A DNA stretch of 47,315 bases from NCBI GenBank assembly GCA_029560515.1, contig JAKQKT010000333.1:1-47315 (forward strand), given 5' to 3'. The position numbers and the translations under genes were made by a program. Position 1 is the first letter of the stretch. The number at the start of each line of letters is the position of its first letter. Of this stretch, positions 1 through 8,520 are shown piece after piece. The DNA is from Pseudomonadota bacterium (GTDB lineage: Bacteria; Pseudomonadota; Gammaproteobacteria; Xanthomonadales; Xanthomonadaceae). Under the pieces are notes generated by a model. The model ran no database searches, had not been told where the DNA came from, and saw nothing but the letters and a program-made list of their open reading frames with translations.

Positions 1-265
<265 letters not shown>

Positions 266-823
266 CTATCGCAAACGCATGCCCTGGGCCGAGGCTTCGA
301 TCAGCTTGTCCAGACGTGACTTGCGGGTGGCCTCTTGCTTCGCGCTCACCACCCACCAAACCAGAGTTCTTCGATACGAAGGCGGCTGGACCTGGAAAAA
401 TGTCCATGCAGCCTTGTTTTTATTGAATATTTTCACGAATTCCTCAGGCAGATCGACCGGCTTTTGTTCAAAAGCGTAAACGCCTGACTTGCTGTCTTTT
501 CGGGCGGCAAATGCCTGAATTCCGGCAGCCTGCATGCGACCTTCGGCCGTCAGGACCTCAACTTTTCTGATATTGACCAGACTCCATATGCTGGTCGTTT
601 TGCGCGGGGTGAACCGGACCGTGTAGCTGACATCGTCAAACGACTTCCGAACCCCGTCAATCCAACCATAACAAAGCGCTTCATCCACTGATTCAGGCCA
701 AGTGATGCTGGGTTTTCCCGAGTCTTTCTTGTAAAAACCGACGAGCAGTTCTTTGTGATCGTGATGATGCTTGGCCAACCAGGCTTGAAAATCGCCGGGC
801 TTTTTAAAGAAAGTCGGCTTCAT
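266..823 (-). CDS. YdeI/OmpD-associated family protein
   Basis: A 185-residue cytoplasmic protein resembling the YdeI/OmpD-associated (bacteriocin-resistance-like) family. Recognisable family stretches are the N-terminal LVGFYKKDSGKPSITWPE segment, the EALCYGWIDG motif (near residues 48-57), an RFTPRK segment, and a basic C-terminus rich in Lys and Arg. The biochemical function of the family is not settled; members are linked to stress and antimicrobial-peptide tolerance. The ATG at 821-823 lies nine bases after the stop of the upstream Fe-S carrier gene on the same strand, so the two are probably co-transcribed. Confidence 0.85.
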   Translation of the reverse strand: MKPTFFKKPGDFQAWLAKHHHDHKELLVGFYKKDSGKPSITWPESVDEALCYGWIDGVRKSFDDVSYTVRFTPRKTTSIWSLVNIRKVEVLTAEGRMQAAGIQAFAARKDSKSGVYAFEQKPVDLPEEFVKIFNKNKAAWTFFQVQPPSYRRTLVWWVVSAKQEATRKSRLDKLIEASAQGMRLR

Positions 824-831
824 TGACTCAA

Positions 832-1170
832 TTAGAGGGCGGATTCTTCGGTCGTGAAGCTCTCACCACAGCCGCATTCGCCGGCCATGCGCGGATTCTT
901 GAAGATAAATTGCTGATTCAAGCCCTGGCTGACGAAATCGATTTCGGTGCCATCCACCTGCGGCAAGCTTGCGGGATCAACCAATACTTCAATGCCTTCC
1001 TGCACGAACACCAAGTCGTCAGGCTTGCGATCTTGCGCCATATCAATGACATAGGCCCAACCAGAGCATCCGCTTTTCTTCACGCCGAAGCGCAAACCAA
1101 TCGAACCCGGTGTTTGAGCCTGATATTCGCGAACCCGGGCTAAAGCGTTGGAACTTAAGGTGACAGCCAT
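832..1170 (-). CDS. A-type iron-sulfur cluster carrier (IscA/SufA/ErpA family)
   Basis: A 112-residue HesB/IscA-family protein. These scaffold or carrier proteins receive Fe-S clusters and hand them to apo-enzymes. The three cluster-binding cysteines are all present: Cys35 in KKSGCSGWAY and Cys99/Cys101 in the C-terminal ECGCGESF. The length matches the family. No isc or suf operon genes surround it, so it is a stand-alone carrier, and I cannot decide from sequence alone between IscA-, SufA- and ErpA-type. It precedes the YdeI-like gene on the same strand. Confidence 0.92.
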   Translation of the reverse strand: MAVTLSSNALARVREYQAQTPGSIGLRFGVKKSGCSGWAYVIDMAQDRKPDDLVFVQEGIEVLVDPASLPQVDGTEIDFVSQGLNQQFIFKNPRMAGECGCGESFTTEESAL

Positions 1171-1174
1171 GATT

Positions 1175-1204
1175 TTGTACTCGATTCCGTTGGGCGAATT
1201 ATAG
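1175..1204 (+). promoter_or_regulatory. Putative asnS promoter
   Basis: TTGTAC (1175-1180) and TTATAG (1199-1204) are separated by 18 bases and face asnS. The iscA-type gene starts at 1170 on the other strand, so this gap carries divergent promoters. Based on sequence match only. Confidence 0.4.
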
Positions 1205-1240
1205 CGGTATTACGTGAATGGGCCGGTAAAGGTTATTCTT

Positions 1241-1264
1241 AAGGGCTTAGATAAGCTCTTTTTT
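1241..1264 (+). terminator. Terminator-like hairpin in the asnS leader
   Basis: AAGGGCTT (1241-1248) pairs with AAGCTCTT (1253-1260) across an AGAT loop, eight pairs with one G-U. A run of six T (1259-1264) begins in the right arm. It sits between the putative promoter and the asnS start, only 13 bases before the ATG, where a terminator would reduce asnS transcription. It could be an attenuator or a chance structure. Confidence 0.4.
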
Positions 1265-1277
1265 CAAGGATTCAAGG

Positions 1278-2678
1278 ATGGCAGTCGTCAGTATTCAAAA
1301 GGCGCTCGCCGGCAAGGTCGTTGCCGGGAGTGAAGTTACCGTTCGTGGCTGGGTCAGAAACCGCCGTGACTCAAATGCGGGTTTGAGCTTCGTGACTGTC
1401 AGCGATGGCTCCTGCTTTGACCCCATCCAGGTAGTCGCCCCCGCCATTTTGGATAATTATGAAAGCGAAGTGAAACGCTTGAGCACTGGTTGCAGCGTGA
1501 TTGCCACTGGCGTTCTGGTGGCCTCCCAAGGCAAGGGACAAAGCTTCGAGATTCAGGCTTCGAAAATCGAAGTCGTGGGCTGGGTCGAGGAACCACTGAC
1601 CTACCCGATGCAGCCAAAACAGCACACGATGGAATATTTGCGCGAATACGCCCATTTACGTCCACGCACAAACTTGTTCGGCGCCGTCACGCGCTTACGC
1701 AACTGCATGTCGCAAGCGGTTCACCGCTTCTTCCATGAAGAAGGCTTTTGCTGGGTCAACACGCCGATCATCACCACGTCCGATGCTGAAGGCGCAGGCC
1801 AGATGTTCCGCATATCCACACTCGACATGATGAACCTGCCGCGTACGGACAATGGTGAAATCGATTTCTCGAAAGACTTTTTCGGCAAGGAAGTTTTCCT
1901 GACCGTATCGGGTCAATTGAATGTCGAAGCTTTCTGTTTGGCATTGTCGAAGGTGTATACCTTCGGCCCGACTTTCCGCGCAGAAAATTCGCACACGACC
2001 CGGCATTTGGCTGAGTTCTGGATGATCGAACCTGAAATGGCATTCGCAGATTTGAACGACGACGCCAATCTGGCCGAAGCGTTTTTGAAATACATTTTCA
2101 AAGCCGTATTGAACGAGCGCATGGATGATATGCAGTTCATTGATGAGCGCGTTGAAAAAGGCGCGATCGCCAAACTCGAGAATTTCATCAAGTCGCCGTT
2201 TGAGCGTATCGATTACAGCGAGGCGATTACCCTGCTGCAAAAATCCGGCCAGAAATTCGACTACCCGGTCGAATGGGGCCTGGACCTGCAAACCGAACAC
2301 GAACGTTGGCTGACCGAAAAACACGTCGGTCGTCCGGTCGTGGTTACCAATTATCCCGAGCAGATCAAGGCGTTCTACATGCGCCTGAACGACGACGGCA
2401 AAACCGTGGCAGCAATGGATGTATTGGCACCTGGCATTGGCGAAATCATCGGCGGCAGCCAACGCGAGGAACGTCTGGATATTCTCGATTCACGCATGCT
2501 GCAGTTCGGCCTGGAACCTTCGCATTACGAGTGGTACCGCGACTTCCGCCGCTATGGCACCGTGCCGCATTGCGGCTTCGGCCTAGGTTTCGAACGCCTG
2601 ATGGTGTATGTCTGCGGCCTGCAAAATATTCGTGATGCCATTCCGTATCCGCGTGCACCCGGTTCGGCGACGTATTAA
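1278..2678 (+). CDS. asnS: Asparaginyl-tRNA synthetase
   Basis: A 466-residue class IIb aminoacyl-tRNA synthetase that charges tRNA-Asn with asparagine in the cytoplasm. The N-terminal OB-fold anticodon-binding domain covers about residues 15-105 ([12 protein letters not shown]). The catalytic core follows with class II motif 2 ([19 protein letters not shown]) and motif 3 ([15 protein letters not shown]) near the C-terminus. The length equals that of E. coli AsnRS, and the protein ends with the family-typical [11 protein letters not shown]-like tail. The ATG at 1278 has an AAGG about ten bases upstream. The hairpin in its leader is described separately. Confidence 0.98.
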   Translation: MAVVSIQKALAGKVVAGSEVTVRGWVRNRRDSNAGLSFVTVSDGSCFDPIQVVAPAILDNYESEVKRLSTGCSVIATGVLVASQGKGQSFEIQASKIEVVGWVEEPLTYPMQPKQHTMEYLREYAHLRPRTNLFGAVTRLRNCMSQAVHRFFHEEGFCWVNTPIITTSDAEGAGQMFRISTLDMMNLPRTDNGEIDFSKDFFGKEVFLTVSGQLNVEAFCLALSKVYTFGPTFRAENSHTTRHLAEFWMIEPEMAFADLNDDANLAEAFLKYIFKAVLNERMDDMQFIDERVEKGAIAKLENFIKSPFERIDYSEAITLLQKSGQKFDYPVEWGLDLQTEHERWLTEKHVGRPVVVTNYPEQIKAFYMRLNDDGKTVAAMDVLAPGIGEIIGGSQREERLDILDSRMLQFGLEPSHYEWYRDFRRYGTVPHCGFGLGFERLMVYVCGLQNIRDAIPYPRAPGSATY

Positions 2679-2690
2679 CAAGCAAAACAC

Positions 2691-2978
2691 ATGAATTCCA
2701 TCTGGCTTTTTCTTTTTCTCGGCTTGACGGGCTCCGCGGGTCCTGGCCATTTCGGTTTTCGCGTACTGGCGTATCGGCATCAACTCGATAAAAAGTACGG
2801 ATTTGAAAGCGGCACCGAAGATGGCGGCATGTCCTACAGCTGGTGGCTGATGTGTTTTGGTTTCAGGAAATTCAAGGACTCCGGCATGAATCTGTTTGCC
2901 GGTAACGCTGCCGTAATGGGCTGGATAACGCTGCTGGGCATCATCGGCACGGCGATCGCCATTACATTCAAAAATTGA
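2691..2978 (+). CDS. Small membrane protein of unknown function
   Basis: A 95-residue protein that I do not recognise. A hydrophobic segment at residues 4-17 and a second at about 72-93 (MGWITLLGIIGTAIAITF) suggest two membrane spans enclosing a loop of about 50 residues rich in Gly, Trp and charged residues. It starts 12 bases after the asnS stop and its TGA stop (2976-2978) is 11 bases from the next start. It therefore looks like part of an asnS-led transcript. Its reading frame contains no rare features. Confidence 0.7.
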   Translation: MNSIWLFLFLGLTGSAGPGHFGFRVLAYRHQLDKKYGFESGTEDGGMSYSWWLMCFGFRKFKDSGMNLFAGNAAVMGWITLLGIIGTAIAITFKN

Positions 2979-2989
2979 GGTTCAGAGTT

Positions 2990-3334
2990 ATGTCGGACAA
3001 TTTCGAAAAAGAACAAAACCCGGACGAATTCATCATCGAACACGAACAATGGTGGCTGACGATTTTTCATCGTCAACTCGTTTGGGCGCGGCTGCGTGTA
3101 TTCGACAGCGGTATTGCCCATGTATTCGATTCAACCGGTAACACTCTGGTCTATGAAAGCCATGAAATCGCCGCAGCAGCCTTGATGGATGCGGAATTCC
3201 GTTCGCTGGATGGCATGGATGACGACGATGCCGAACAATTCGGCATTTTGCTGGAAGATCTGGTGCCGCCCGAAGCCGATGACGATAATGAAATCGTGCC
3301 CTACATGATGCGTACCTTGCCCGAAACAAACTGA
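2990..3334 (+). CDS. Small acidic protein of unknown function
   Basis: A 114-residue, strongly acidic protein with a central (F/Y)-rich stretch (EHEQWWLTIFHRQLVWARLRV) and an Asp/Glu-rich C-terminal half (DGMDDDDAEQFG, PPEADDDNE). No signal peptide or membrane span is visible, so it is probably cytoplasmic. I chose the ATG at 2990 over an upstream in-frame TTG because a GAGG sequence lies nine bases before it. It is tightly packed between the small membrane gene and the PaiB-like gene. Function unknown. Confidence 0.7.
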   Translation: MSDNFEKEQNPDEFIIEHEQWWLTIFHRQLVWARLRVFDSGIAHVFDSTGNTLVYESHEIAAAALMDAEFRSLDGMDDDDAEQFGILLEDLVPPEADDDNEIVPYMMRTLPETN

Positions 3335-3345
3335 AACGCAAAACC

Positions 3346-3978
3346 ATGTACACGCCGAAATATTTCGCCGAGACCGACCTGCTGGAACTGGACCGTCTGG
3401 TCGAGTGGAATGCTTTTGCCAGCGTGATTACCACGGTTGATGGCCAACCATTCGTAAGCCATATTCCGGTCCTTTACGAACGGAATGAAAGCGAAGTCAT
3501 CTTCCGTGGCCATTGGGCGAAACCGAATCCGCAATGGAAGGGCAATCTGGAAGCCTTATTGATCATCCATGGACCGAATGCCTATATTTCTCCCGGCTGG
3601 TATCCGGACAAGGAAGAAAAGGCTCGTGTACCAACCTGGAATTACGCGATTGCCCATATTCATGGCCAGCTTGAAGTTACCCACGAAGAAAAAGATCTCG
3701 CGTCGATTGTTTCGGATTTGACGGAAGTCAATGAAACCATGGTTGGCAGCGATTGGGAATTCGAGCCGGAGACACGTGAAGACCATCGCAAGCAATTGGC
3801 CGGCATTGTCGGCTTTCGTCTGGTCGCGAAAGAAATCTCGATGAAATTCAAACTAAGCCAGAATCATCCGGAAGCGAATATCGAATCGGTGATTGAACAA
3901 CTGCCTTCGAGCAATCAACATCATGGCGCGCTGATCGCAGAAATGATGCGCGAACAACTCGACAAACAAAAACCTTAA
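3346..3978 (+). CDS. PaiB-family FMN-binding protein / putative negative regulator
   Basis: A 210-residue protein of the PaiB family, which has a split-barrel flavin-binding fold. B. subtilis PaiB is a negative regulator of sporulation and protease genes. The family signature begins right at the N-terminus (MYTPKYFAETD) and continues with FVSHIPVLYE, FRGHWAKPNPQW, the VPTWNYAIAHIHG block and GIVGFRLVAKEISMKFKLSQN. The length is typical. No helix-turn-helix is visible, so a direct DNA-binding role is uncertain. It lies ten bases before the SDR gene and is likely co-transcribed with it. Confidence 0.88.
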   Translation: MYTPKYFAETDLLELDRLVEWNAFASVITTVDGQPFVSHIPVLYERNESEVIFRGHWAKPNPQWKGNLEALLIIHGPNAYISPGWYPDKEEKARVPTWNYAIAHIHGQLEVTHEEKDLASIVSDLTEVNETMVGSDWEFEPETREDHRKQLAGIVGFRLVAKEISMKFKLSQNHPEANIESVIEQLPSSNQHHGALIAEMMREQLDKQKP

Positions 3979-3987
3979 GGGCGGAAC

Positions 3988-4779
3988 ATGCAACAACATC
4001 CATTGCAAGGAAAAACGGCTCTCGTTTGCGGCGCTTCCGAAGGCATTGGCCGAGCCAGTGCGATCGGCTTGGCCGAACAAGGCGCCAATATTATTTTGCT
4101 CGCGCGACGCGGCAAGGTGCTGGATGAATTGCGCCTTGCCCTGCCCCTGGTTTGCGATGGACAGCAGCACCACTACATGATGGCCGATGTTTCCGACAGC
4201 GAAGGCCTGAAACATAAACTCGATGAAATGTTGAAGGCCTTCAAGATCGATATCCTGATCAACAATACCGCCGGTCCTGCCGGTGGCGCTGCAAGTACCG
4301 CGACACCAGAACAATATCTCGCCGTGTTCCAGCAACATCTGATCGCCAATCAAATACTGGTGCAGGCGGTTTTGCCCAATATGCGATATACCCAATGGGG
4401 TCGCATCGTAAATATCATTTCGACTTCGGTAAAAGAACCGATTGCAAACCTCGGTGTCTCCAATACCATTCGCGGCGCAGTCGCCAGCTGGTCAAAAACC
4501 CTCGCCAGCGAGCTGGGGCCTTTCGGTATTACCGTCAACAATGTGCTACCCGGTTACACGCGCACCCAAAGGCTTGAGCAAATTCTGCATGAACGTTCCG
4601 CCGCGACCAACAAAGCCAGCGAAGAAATTGCCAATGCCATGCTAAGTACCGTACCGGCAGGCCGCTTCGCCGAAGCCTCCGAAATCGCAGCAGCCGTTGT
4701 TTTTCTTGCATCGCCTCAAGCAGGCTACGTCAATGGCATTAATTTGCCGGTGGACGGTGGACGGACACGCTCACTTTAA
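3988..4779 (+). CDS. Divergent short-chain dehydrogenase/reductase
   Basis: A 263-residue Rossmann-fold SDR. The nucleotide-binding glycine motif is GASEGIGRA (residues 15-23) and the NNTAG motif follows at 92-96. The catalytic serine region is present (IISTS, Ser145/Ser147). The position of the catalytic YxxxK is occupied by SNTIR (158-162), so the usual Tyr and Lys are Ser and Arg. The C-terminus carries the SDR hallmark PGYTRT and VDGG. Such SN-x-x-R SDRs form a known divergent subgroup of unclear chemistry. An SD-like GGGCGGA precedes the ATG. It lies upstream of the kynurenine operon, but a role there is inference. Confidence 0.88.
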   Translation: MQQHPLQGKTALVCGASEGIGRASAIGLAEQGANIILLARRGKVLDELRLALPLVCDGQQHHYMMADVSDSEGLKHKLDEMLKAFKIDILINNTAGPAGGAASTATPEQYLAVFQQHLIANQILVQAVLPNMRYTQWGRIVNIISTSVKEPIANLGVSNTIRGAVASWSKTLASELGPFGITVNNVLPGYTRTQRLEQILHERSAATNKASEEIANAMLSTVPAGRFAEASEIAAAVVFLASPQAGYVNGINLPVDGGRTRSL

Positions 4780-4835
4780 GATTACACTGGGCTAGCTAGG
4801 ATAGGATCAACGCCCTGAAGTGAAGGAAGCTTTGC

Positions 4836-5138
4836 ATGAGCATGGATGATCAACGTAGAGCCATACGTTACAGCTACCAATGCCAGGTCATCGTGGCGAC
4901 CAAAGATCATTCCTGCATTACCCGGCTTGAAAATCTTTCACAAACCGGCTGCTGTGTTCAAAAACCCTCAGACTGGAACTTTTCGCCGAACGATGTATTG
5001 AATCTGTACTTCGTCATGGACAACGAAAATATTATCGATGCCGAGGCCATGCTCGTCTGGGAAGACGGCAAGCTAATCGGCTTGCAATACCTGCAAGCCC
5101 AGCCAATCCCCATCCAAATCATCGACGAGATGTCGTAA
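4836..5138 (+). CDS. PilZ domain protein 1
   Basis: A 100-residue single-domain PilZ protein, expected to be a cytoplasmic c-di-GMP receptor. The N-terminal binding motif RxxxR is present (Arg7-Arg11 in RRAIR). The second motif is NLSQTG at 33-38, an N-x-S-x-x-G variant of the usual D/N-x-S-x-x-G. AAGGAA lies eight bases before the ATG at 4836. A second PilZ gene begins 11 bases after its stop. With three GGDEF proteins elsewhere in the window, a local c-di-GMP role is plausible; the target is unknown. Confidence 0.85.
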   Translation: MSMDDQRRAIRYSYQCQVIVATKDHSCITRLENLSQTGCCVQKPSDWNFSPNDVLNLYFVMDNENIIDAEAMLVWEDGKLIGLQYLQAQPIPIQIIDEMS

Positions 5139-5149
5139 TATCCGCACCT

Positions 5150-5413
5150 ATGGCCCTATTCGAACGCCGGATCCACACTCGCCACCTGCAACATGGGCAT
5201 GCCATGTTTGTCAGTGGCAGCAAGGCATTCCTGGTCGAAATCAAGGATATTTCCAAGGGCGGCTGCCAGATTTCGCGTCCTCGCTCGTGGCCGTTCAACC
5301 TGCAGGATGAAGGCCGCGTTTATATTTTTGGCGAGCCGGGCCCGGTGCCCAGTTATTCCGCTCGCGTTGCCTGGTACCGCGAGGAATTTGTCGGCATCGA
5401 GTTTTTCTCCTGA
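5150..5413 (+). CDS. PilZ domain protein 2
   Basis: An 87-residue PilZ domain protein. Both c-di-GMP-binding motifs are canonical: Arg7-x3-Arg11 (RIHTR) and DISKGG at 33-38. The C-terminal strand ends in GIEFF, typical of the PilZ barrel. It follows the first PilZ gene after 11 bases, so the two are likely co-expressed and may have come from a duplication, though they are now quite different. It has no other domain, so any output must be through a protein partner. Confidence 0.85.
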   Translation: MALFERRIHTRHLQHGHAMFVSGSKAFLVEIKDISKGGCQISRPRSWPFNLQDEGRVYIFGEPGPVPSYSARVAWYREEFVGIEFFS

Positions 5414-5419
5414 GCAACA

Positions 5420-5448
5420 AACCTGTCCGGATGGAGCGCTTACAGGTT
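5420..5448. promoter_or_regulatory. Inverted repeat upstream of the kynurenine operon
   Basis: AACCTGT (5420-5426) is repeated inverted as ACAGGTT (5442-5448) with 15 bases between, directly before the first catabolic gene (ATG 5460). The half-site centres are about two helix turns apart, as for a dimeric regulator. A TAATCT hexamer (5448-5453) overlaps its right arm and could be a -10 element. No regulator gene is adjacent, so the ligand and protein are unknown. Confidence 0.4.
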
Positions 5449-5459
5449 AATCTAGCAGG

Positions 5460-6905
5460 ATGACAGCGACGATCCTCAACACCATCGGCAACAAGCAAAC
5501 CGCCGCCCATGGCGATGCGTGGCTCAATGTTTTGAATCCAGCTACCGGCCAGTGTATCGCACGCTGTCCGGACAGCGACGAAGGCGATGTCGAATCCGCC
5601 GTTATTGCCGCAAGAAAAGCATTTCCCCACTGGTCACGATTAAGCAACAGCGAACGCGCCGGCTGGCTCAACAAACTGGCAGATGCACTCGAACAAAACA
5701 TTGAATCATTCGCGCTTGCCGAAACCAATAATACCGGCAAGCCGCTGGCATTAAGTCGTGACACCGAAATGCCTCGCGCTGTCGAAAATCTGCGTTTTTT
5801 TGCTGCGTGCGCCAGCCAGTTTTCGAGTGAATCCCACCACGGCCAGGCCGGGTGGAATGTCACGACGCATTCGCCGCTCGGCATTGTCGCCTGCATCTCA
5901 CCCTGGAATTTGCCGCTGTACTTATTCACCTGGAAGATTGCCCCGGCTTTGGCTGCCGGCAATTGCGTGATTGCCAAGCCATCGGAAATTACACCGATGA
6001 CGGCCGCGATGCTGGGCGAGTTGGCGCAGAAAATCGGATTCCCGGAAGGCGTGCTGAATATCGTTCATGGGCTCGGCCACAAAGTCGGCCAGGCATTGGT
6101 AGAACATGCAGATGTCAAAGCGGTTTCATTTACCGGCAGCACCGCAGTAGGCAAGAAGATTGCCGCGCATTGCGGACCTGCCTTGAAAAAAGCATCACTG
6201 GAATTGGGTGGAAAAAACCCCACCATTATTTTTGCCGATGCGCCCAGAAAAAACCTGATCGATACCCTGATACGATCCGCGTTTCAGAACTCCGGACAAA
6301 TTTGCCTGTGCGGTTCGCGGATACTGATCGAAAAATCCATTTACAAGGAAATTCGCGATGCTTTTGTCGAAAGGGCAAAACATCTTCGTGTAGGCGACCC
6401 AATGGATGGCAAATCCCAAATGGGTTCGATGATTTCGAAACCCCATTTCGACAAGGTGATGTCGCATATCGAACTCGCCAGAGCCGAAGGTGGCCAGCTA
6501 TTATGCGGCGGCAATGCCATCGCGCCATCGGGTCGTTGCGAGCAAGGCTGGTTTATCGCACCGACCGTATTCGAAAACCTCGGCCCCTACACCCGTAGCA
6601 ATCAGGAAGAAATTTTCGGACCGGTCGTTACGCTACAGGCATTTGAGGATGAAACCGAAGCGGTGGCGTTGGCCAACGCGAGCGACTACGGCTTGGCCGC
6701 CAGTATTTGGACCGGCGATATTCGCCGTGCCCACCATGTTGCCAATGCAGTGGAATGCGGAATCATCTGGATCAACACCTGGCTGCAACGTGATTTGCGC
6801 ACACCATTCGGTGGCATGAAACAATCTGGCCTCGGTCGCGAAGGCGGCCTGGACGCCATGCGGTTTTTCACTGAAACAAAGAACATTTGCATCGACCTGG
6901 GATAA
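5460..6905 (+). CDS. nbaE: 2-aminomuconate 6-semialdehyde dehydrogenase (ALDH family)
   Basis: A 481-residue NAD-dependent aldehyde dehydrogenase. In this operon it should oxidise 2-aminomuconate 6-semialdehyde, made by the decarboxylase at 9500, to 2-aminomuconate. Catalytic residues are visible: Asn149 in PWN, the general base Glu248 in LELGGKNP, and nucleophile Cys282 in GQICLCGSR. The CLC form around the nucleophile is typical of the aminomuconate/hydroxymuconic semialdehyde group (ALDH8-like). The gene heads the catabolic operon. The ATG has no well-placed Shine-Dalgarno, and a -10-like TAATCT ends six bases before it, so a leaderless start is possible. Hydroxymuconic semialdehyde is an alternative substrate. 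Confidence 0.9.
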   Translation: MTATILNTIGNKQTAAHGDAWLNVLNPATGQCIARCPDSDEGDVESAVIAARKAFPHWSRLSNSERAGWLNKLADALEQNIESFALAETNNTGKPLALSRDTEMPRAVENLRFFAACASQFSSESHHGQAGWNVTTHSPLGIVACISPWNLPLYLFTWKIAPALAAGNCVIAKPSEITPMTAAMLGELAQKIGFPEGVLNIVHGLGHKVGQALVEHADVKAVSFTGSTAVGKKIAAHCGPALKKASLELGGKNPTIIFADAPRKNLIDTLIRSAFQNSGQICLCGSRILIEKSIYKEIRDAFVERAKHLRVGDPMDGKSQMGSMISKPHFDKVMSHIELARAEGGQLLCGGNAIAPSGRCEQGWFIAPTVFENLGPYTRSNQEEIFGPVVTLQAFEDETEAVALANASDYGLAASIWTGDIRRAHHVANAVECGIIWINTWLQRDLRTPFGGMKQSGLGREGGLDAMRFFTETKNICIDLG

Positions 6906-6908
6906 AGC

Positions 6909-7565
6909 ATGCCATTGCAAGATTTGCTCAAACAGAACAAGGAATGGGCCGAAAAAGTCCGCAGCGAAGATCCGGATTTCTTCAAGCGCCTGTCGAAAAT
7001 GCAGGCGCCGAAATATCTCTGGATTGGCTGTTCGGATTCACGTGTGCCTGCGAACCAGATTACCGGCATGCAACCGGGTGAAGTATTCGTGCACCGGAAC
7101 ATCGCCAATGTCGTCGTACACACCGATTTGAATTGCCTCAGTACGATTCAATTCGCGGTGGATTTGCTGAAAGTCGAGCACATCATCGTTTGCGGTCACT
7201 ATGGCTGCAGCGGCGTACATGCTGCCTTGTCGAACACCCGCGTCGGGCTCGCCGATAATTGGCTGCGCCATATTGCCGATGTCGCCAACAAGCACTCGGC
7301 ATTTATCCAGAGCCAGGAATTCGATTCCATGCGCCATGCGCGGCTTTGCGAAGTGAACGTGATCGAGCAAGTGGTCAATGTTTGCCAGACGACTGTGGTT
7401 GAAGATGCCTGGGCTCGTGGCCAGAACCTCGCGGTGCATGGCTGGGTTTACAGCCTGCTCGATGGCCGCATCAGCGACCTGAGCATGAGCATTCGCAACA
7501 AGGAACAGCTGACACGGGAATATCCGAGAGCACTGGCCAAGCTGGGCGAGCATGTCGTCTCATGA
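6909..7565 (+). CDS. can: Beta-class carbonic anhydrase
   Basis: A 218-residue beta-carbonic anhydrase that interconverts CO2 and bicarbonate. Zinc ligands are all present: Cys41 with Asp43 and Arg45 (GCSDSRVPANQ), then His97 and Cys100 (CGHYGCSGV). The size matches E. coli Can. It starts three bases after the dehydrogenase stop and its own stop overlaps the RidA start by four bases (ATGA, 7562-7565), so it is firmly embedded in the kynurenine operon. A likely reason is handling the CO2 released by the ACMS decarboxylase, but it may simply be the cell's housekeeping enzyme placed here. Confidence 0.95.
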   Translation: MPLQDLLKQNKEWAEKVRSEDPDFFKRLSKMQAPKYLWIGCSDSRVPANQITGMQPGEVFVHRNIANVVVHTDLNCLSTIQFAVDLLKVEHIIVCGHYGCSGVHAALSNTRVGLADNWLRHIADVANKHSAFIQSQEFDSMRHARLCEVNVIEQVVNVCQTTVVEDAWARGQNLAVHGWVYSLLDGRISDLSMSIRNKEQLTREYPRALAKLGEHVVS

Positions 7566-7987
7566 ATAATTCCATAGAGACCAACACCGCACCCAAGGCC
7601 GTCGGCCACTATCCACACGCACGTCGGGTCGGCAACCTGCTTTTCCTGTCCGGCATTGGTCCGCGCAGTGCAGTGGATAACAGCATTCCCGGCAATGTCC
7701 ATCGCGATGATTATTCACTCGAAAGCTACGACATCAGCGCACAATGCCATTCGGTTTTCGCCAATGTGAAAGCGGTATTGAACGCCAGCGGTGCGGATTT
7801 TTCTGACTTGGTGGATGTCACGGTCTATCTGACCAACATGGCACACGATTTCAAGATCTATAACCAGATTTGGGCCGAGTATTTTCCCGATGCGGCCCTT
7901 GCCCCGTGCCGAACCACTCTCGGCATCACGGCATTACCCACACCGATTGCCATCGAATTGAAATGCACTGCCGTGCTGAAGGATTGA
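7562..7987 (+). CDS. RidA-family protein, probable 2-aminomuconate deaminase
   Basis: A 141-residue member of the RidA/YjgF/UK114 family, which forms trimers with active sites between subunits. The family arginine that binds the substrate carboxylate is in APCRTTLGI (Arg117) and a conserved Glu follows at 132 (IELKCTAV). In 3-hydroxyanthranilate-degrading operons this family provides 2-aminomuconate deaminase, giving 4-oxalocrotonate and ammonia. Its position between dehydrogenase and dioxygenase genes supports that role. Translation is probably coupled to the carbonic anhydrase through the ATGA overlap. A general enamine/imine deaminase activity is the alternative. Confidence 0.88.
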   Translation: MNNSIETNTAPKAVGHYPHARRVGNLLFLSGIGPRSAVDNSIPGNVHRDDYSLESYDISAQCHSVFANVKAVLNASGADFSDLVDVTVYLTNMAHDFKIYNQIWAEYFPDAALAPCRTTLGITALPTPIAIELKCTAVLKD

Positions 7988-7991
7988 AACC

Positions 7992-8519
7992 ATGATTACG
8001 CCTGCCTTCAATTTCCAGAAGTGGATCGACGAACATCGTCATTTGCTGAAACCGCCGGTCGGCAACAAATGCATCGTCGATGGTGATTTCATCGTGATGG
8101 TAGTCGGCGGTCCGAATCAGCGCACCGATTATCACTGGGACGAGGGCCCGGAGTTTTTCTACCAACTCGAAGGCGAGATGGTTCTGAAAATCCAGGAAGA
8201 CGGCAAAAGCCGCGATATTCCGATCAAGGCTGGCGAGATTTTTTACCTGCCGCCCAGAATCCCGCATTCTCCGCAACGCGGCCCGGATTCGATCGGGCTG
8301 GTGATTGAACGCAAGCGCCTGCCGAATGAACTCGACGGTCTACAGTGGTATTGCGAAAGCTGCAACCACAAACTGTATGAAAAATATTTCGTGCTGGAAA
8401 ATATCGAAACGCAATTTCCGGCCGTATTCGAAAAATTCTACCGTTCGAAAGAACATCGCCGCTGCGATCAATGCGGACACATGAATCCCGCTCCCGCAAA
8501 ATATACCGTCGAGATTTAA
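7992..8519 (+). CDS. nbaC: 3-hydroxyanthranilate 3,4-dioxygenase
   Basis: A 175-residue cupin extradiol dioxygenase that opens the ring of 3-hydroxyanthranilate to 2-amino-3-carboxymuconate 6-semialdehyde. Iron ligands are His48, Glu54 and His92. Substrate-binding Arg44, Arg96 and Glu107 are present at the positions expected from the Cupriavidus enzyme, offset by three. The C-terminal rubredoxin-like metal site of bacterial forms is complete, with Cys121/Cys124 and Cys158/Cys161. It begins four bases after the RidA gene and is followed after one base by the permease gene. Confidence 0.97.
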   Translation: MITPAFNFQKWIDEHRHLLKPPVGNKCIVDGDFIVMVVGGPNQRTDYHWDEGPEFFYQLEGEMVLKIQEDGKSRDIPIKAGEIFYLPPRIPHSPQRGPDSIGLVIERKRLPNELDGLQWYCESCNHKLYEKYFVLENIETQFPAVFEKFYRSKEHRRCDQCGHMNPAPAKYTVEI

Positions 8520-8520
8520 G

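Noticed and set aside
1205-1277. T-box riboswitch for asnS
   Set aside because: No specifier loop or conserved T-box sequence; only a short hairpin is present.
1695-2462. Long antisense reading frame of 255 codons inside asnS
   Set aside because: It lies on the opposite strand of a highly conserved synthetase gene and its protein has no family features; it is a codon-bias shadow.
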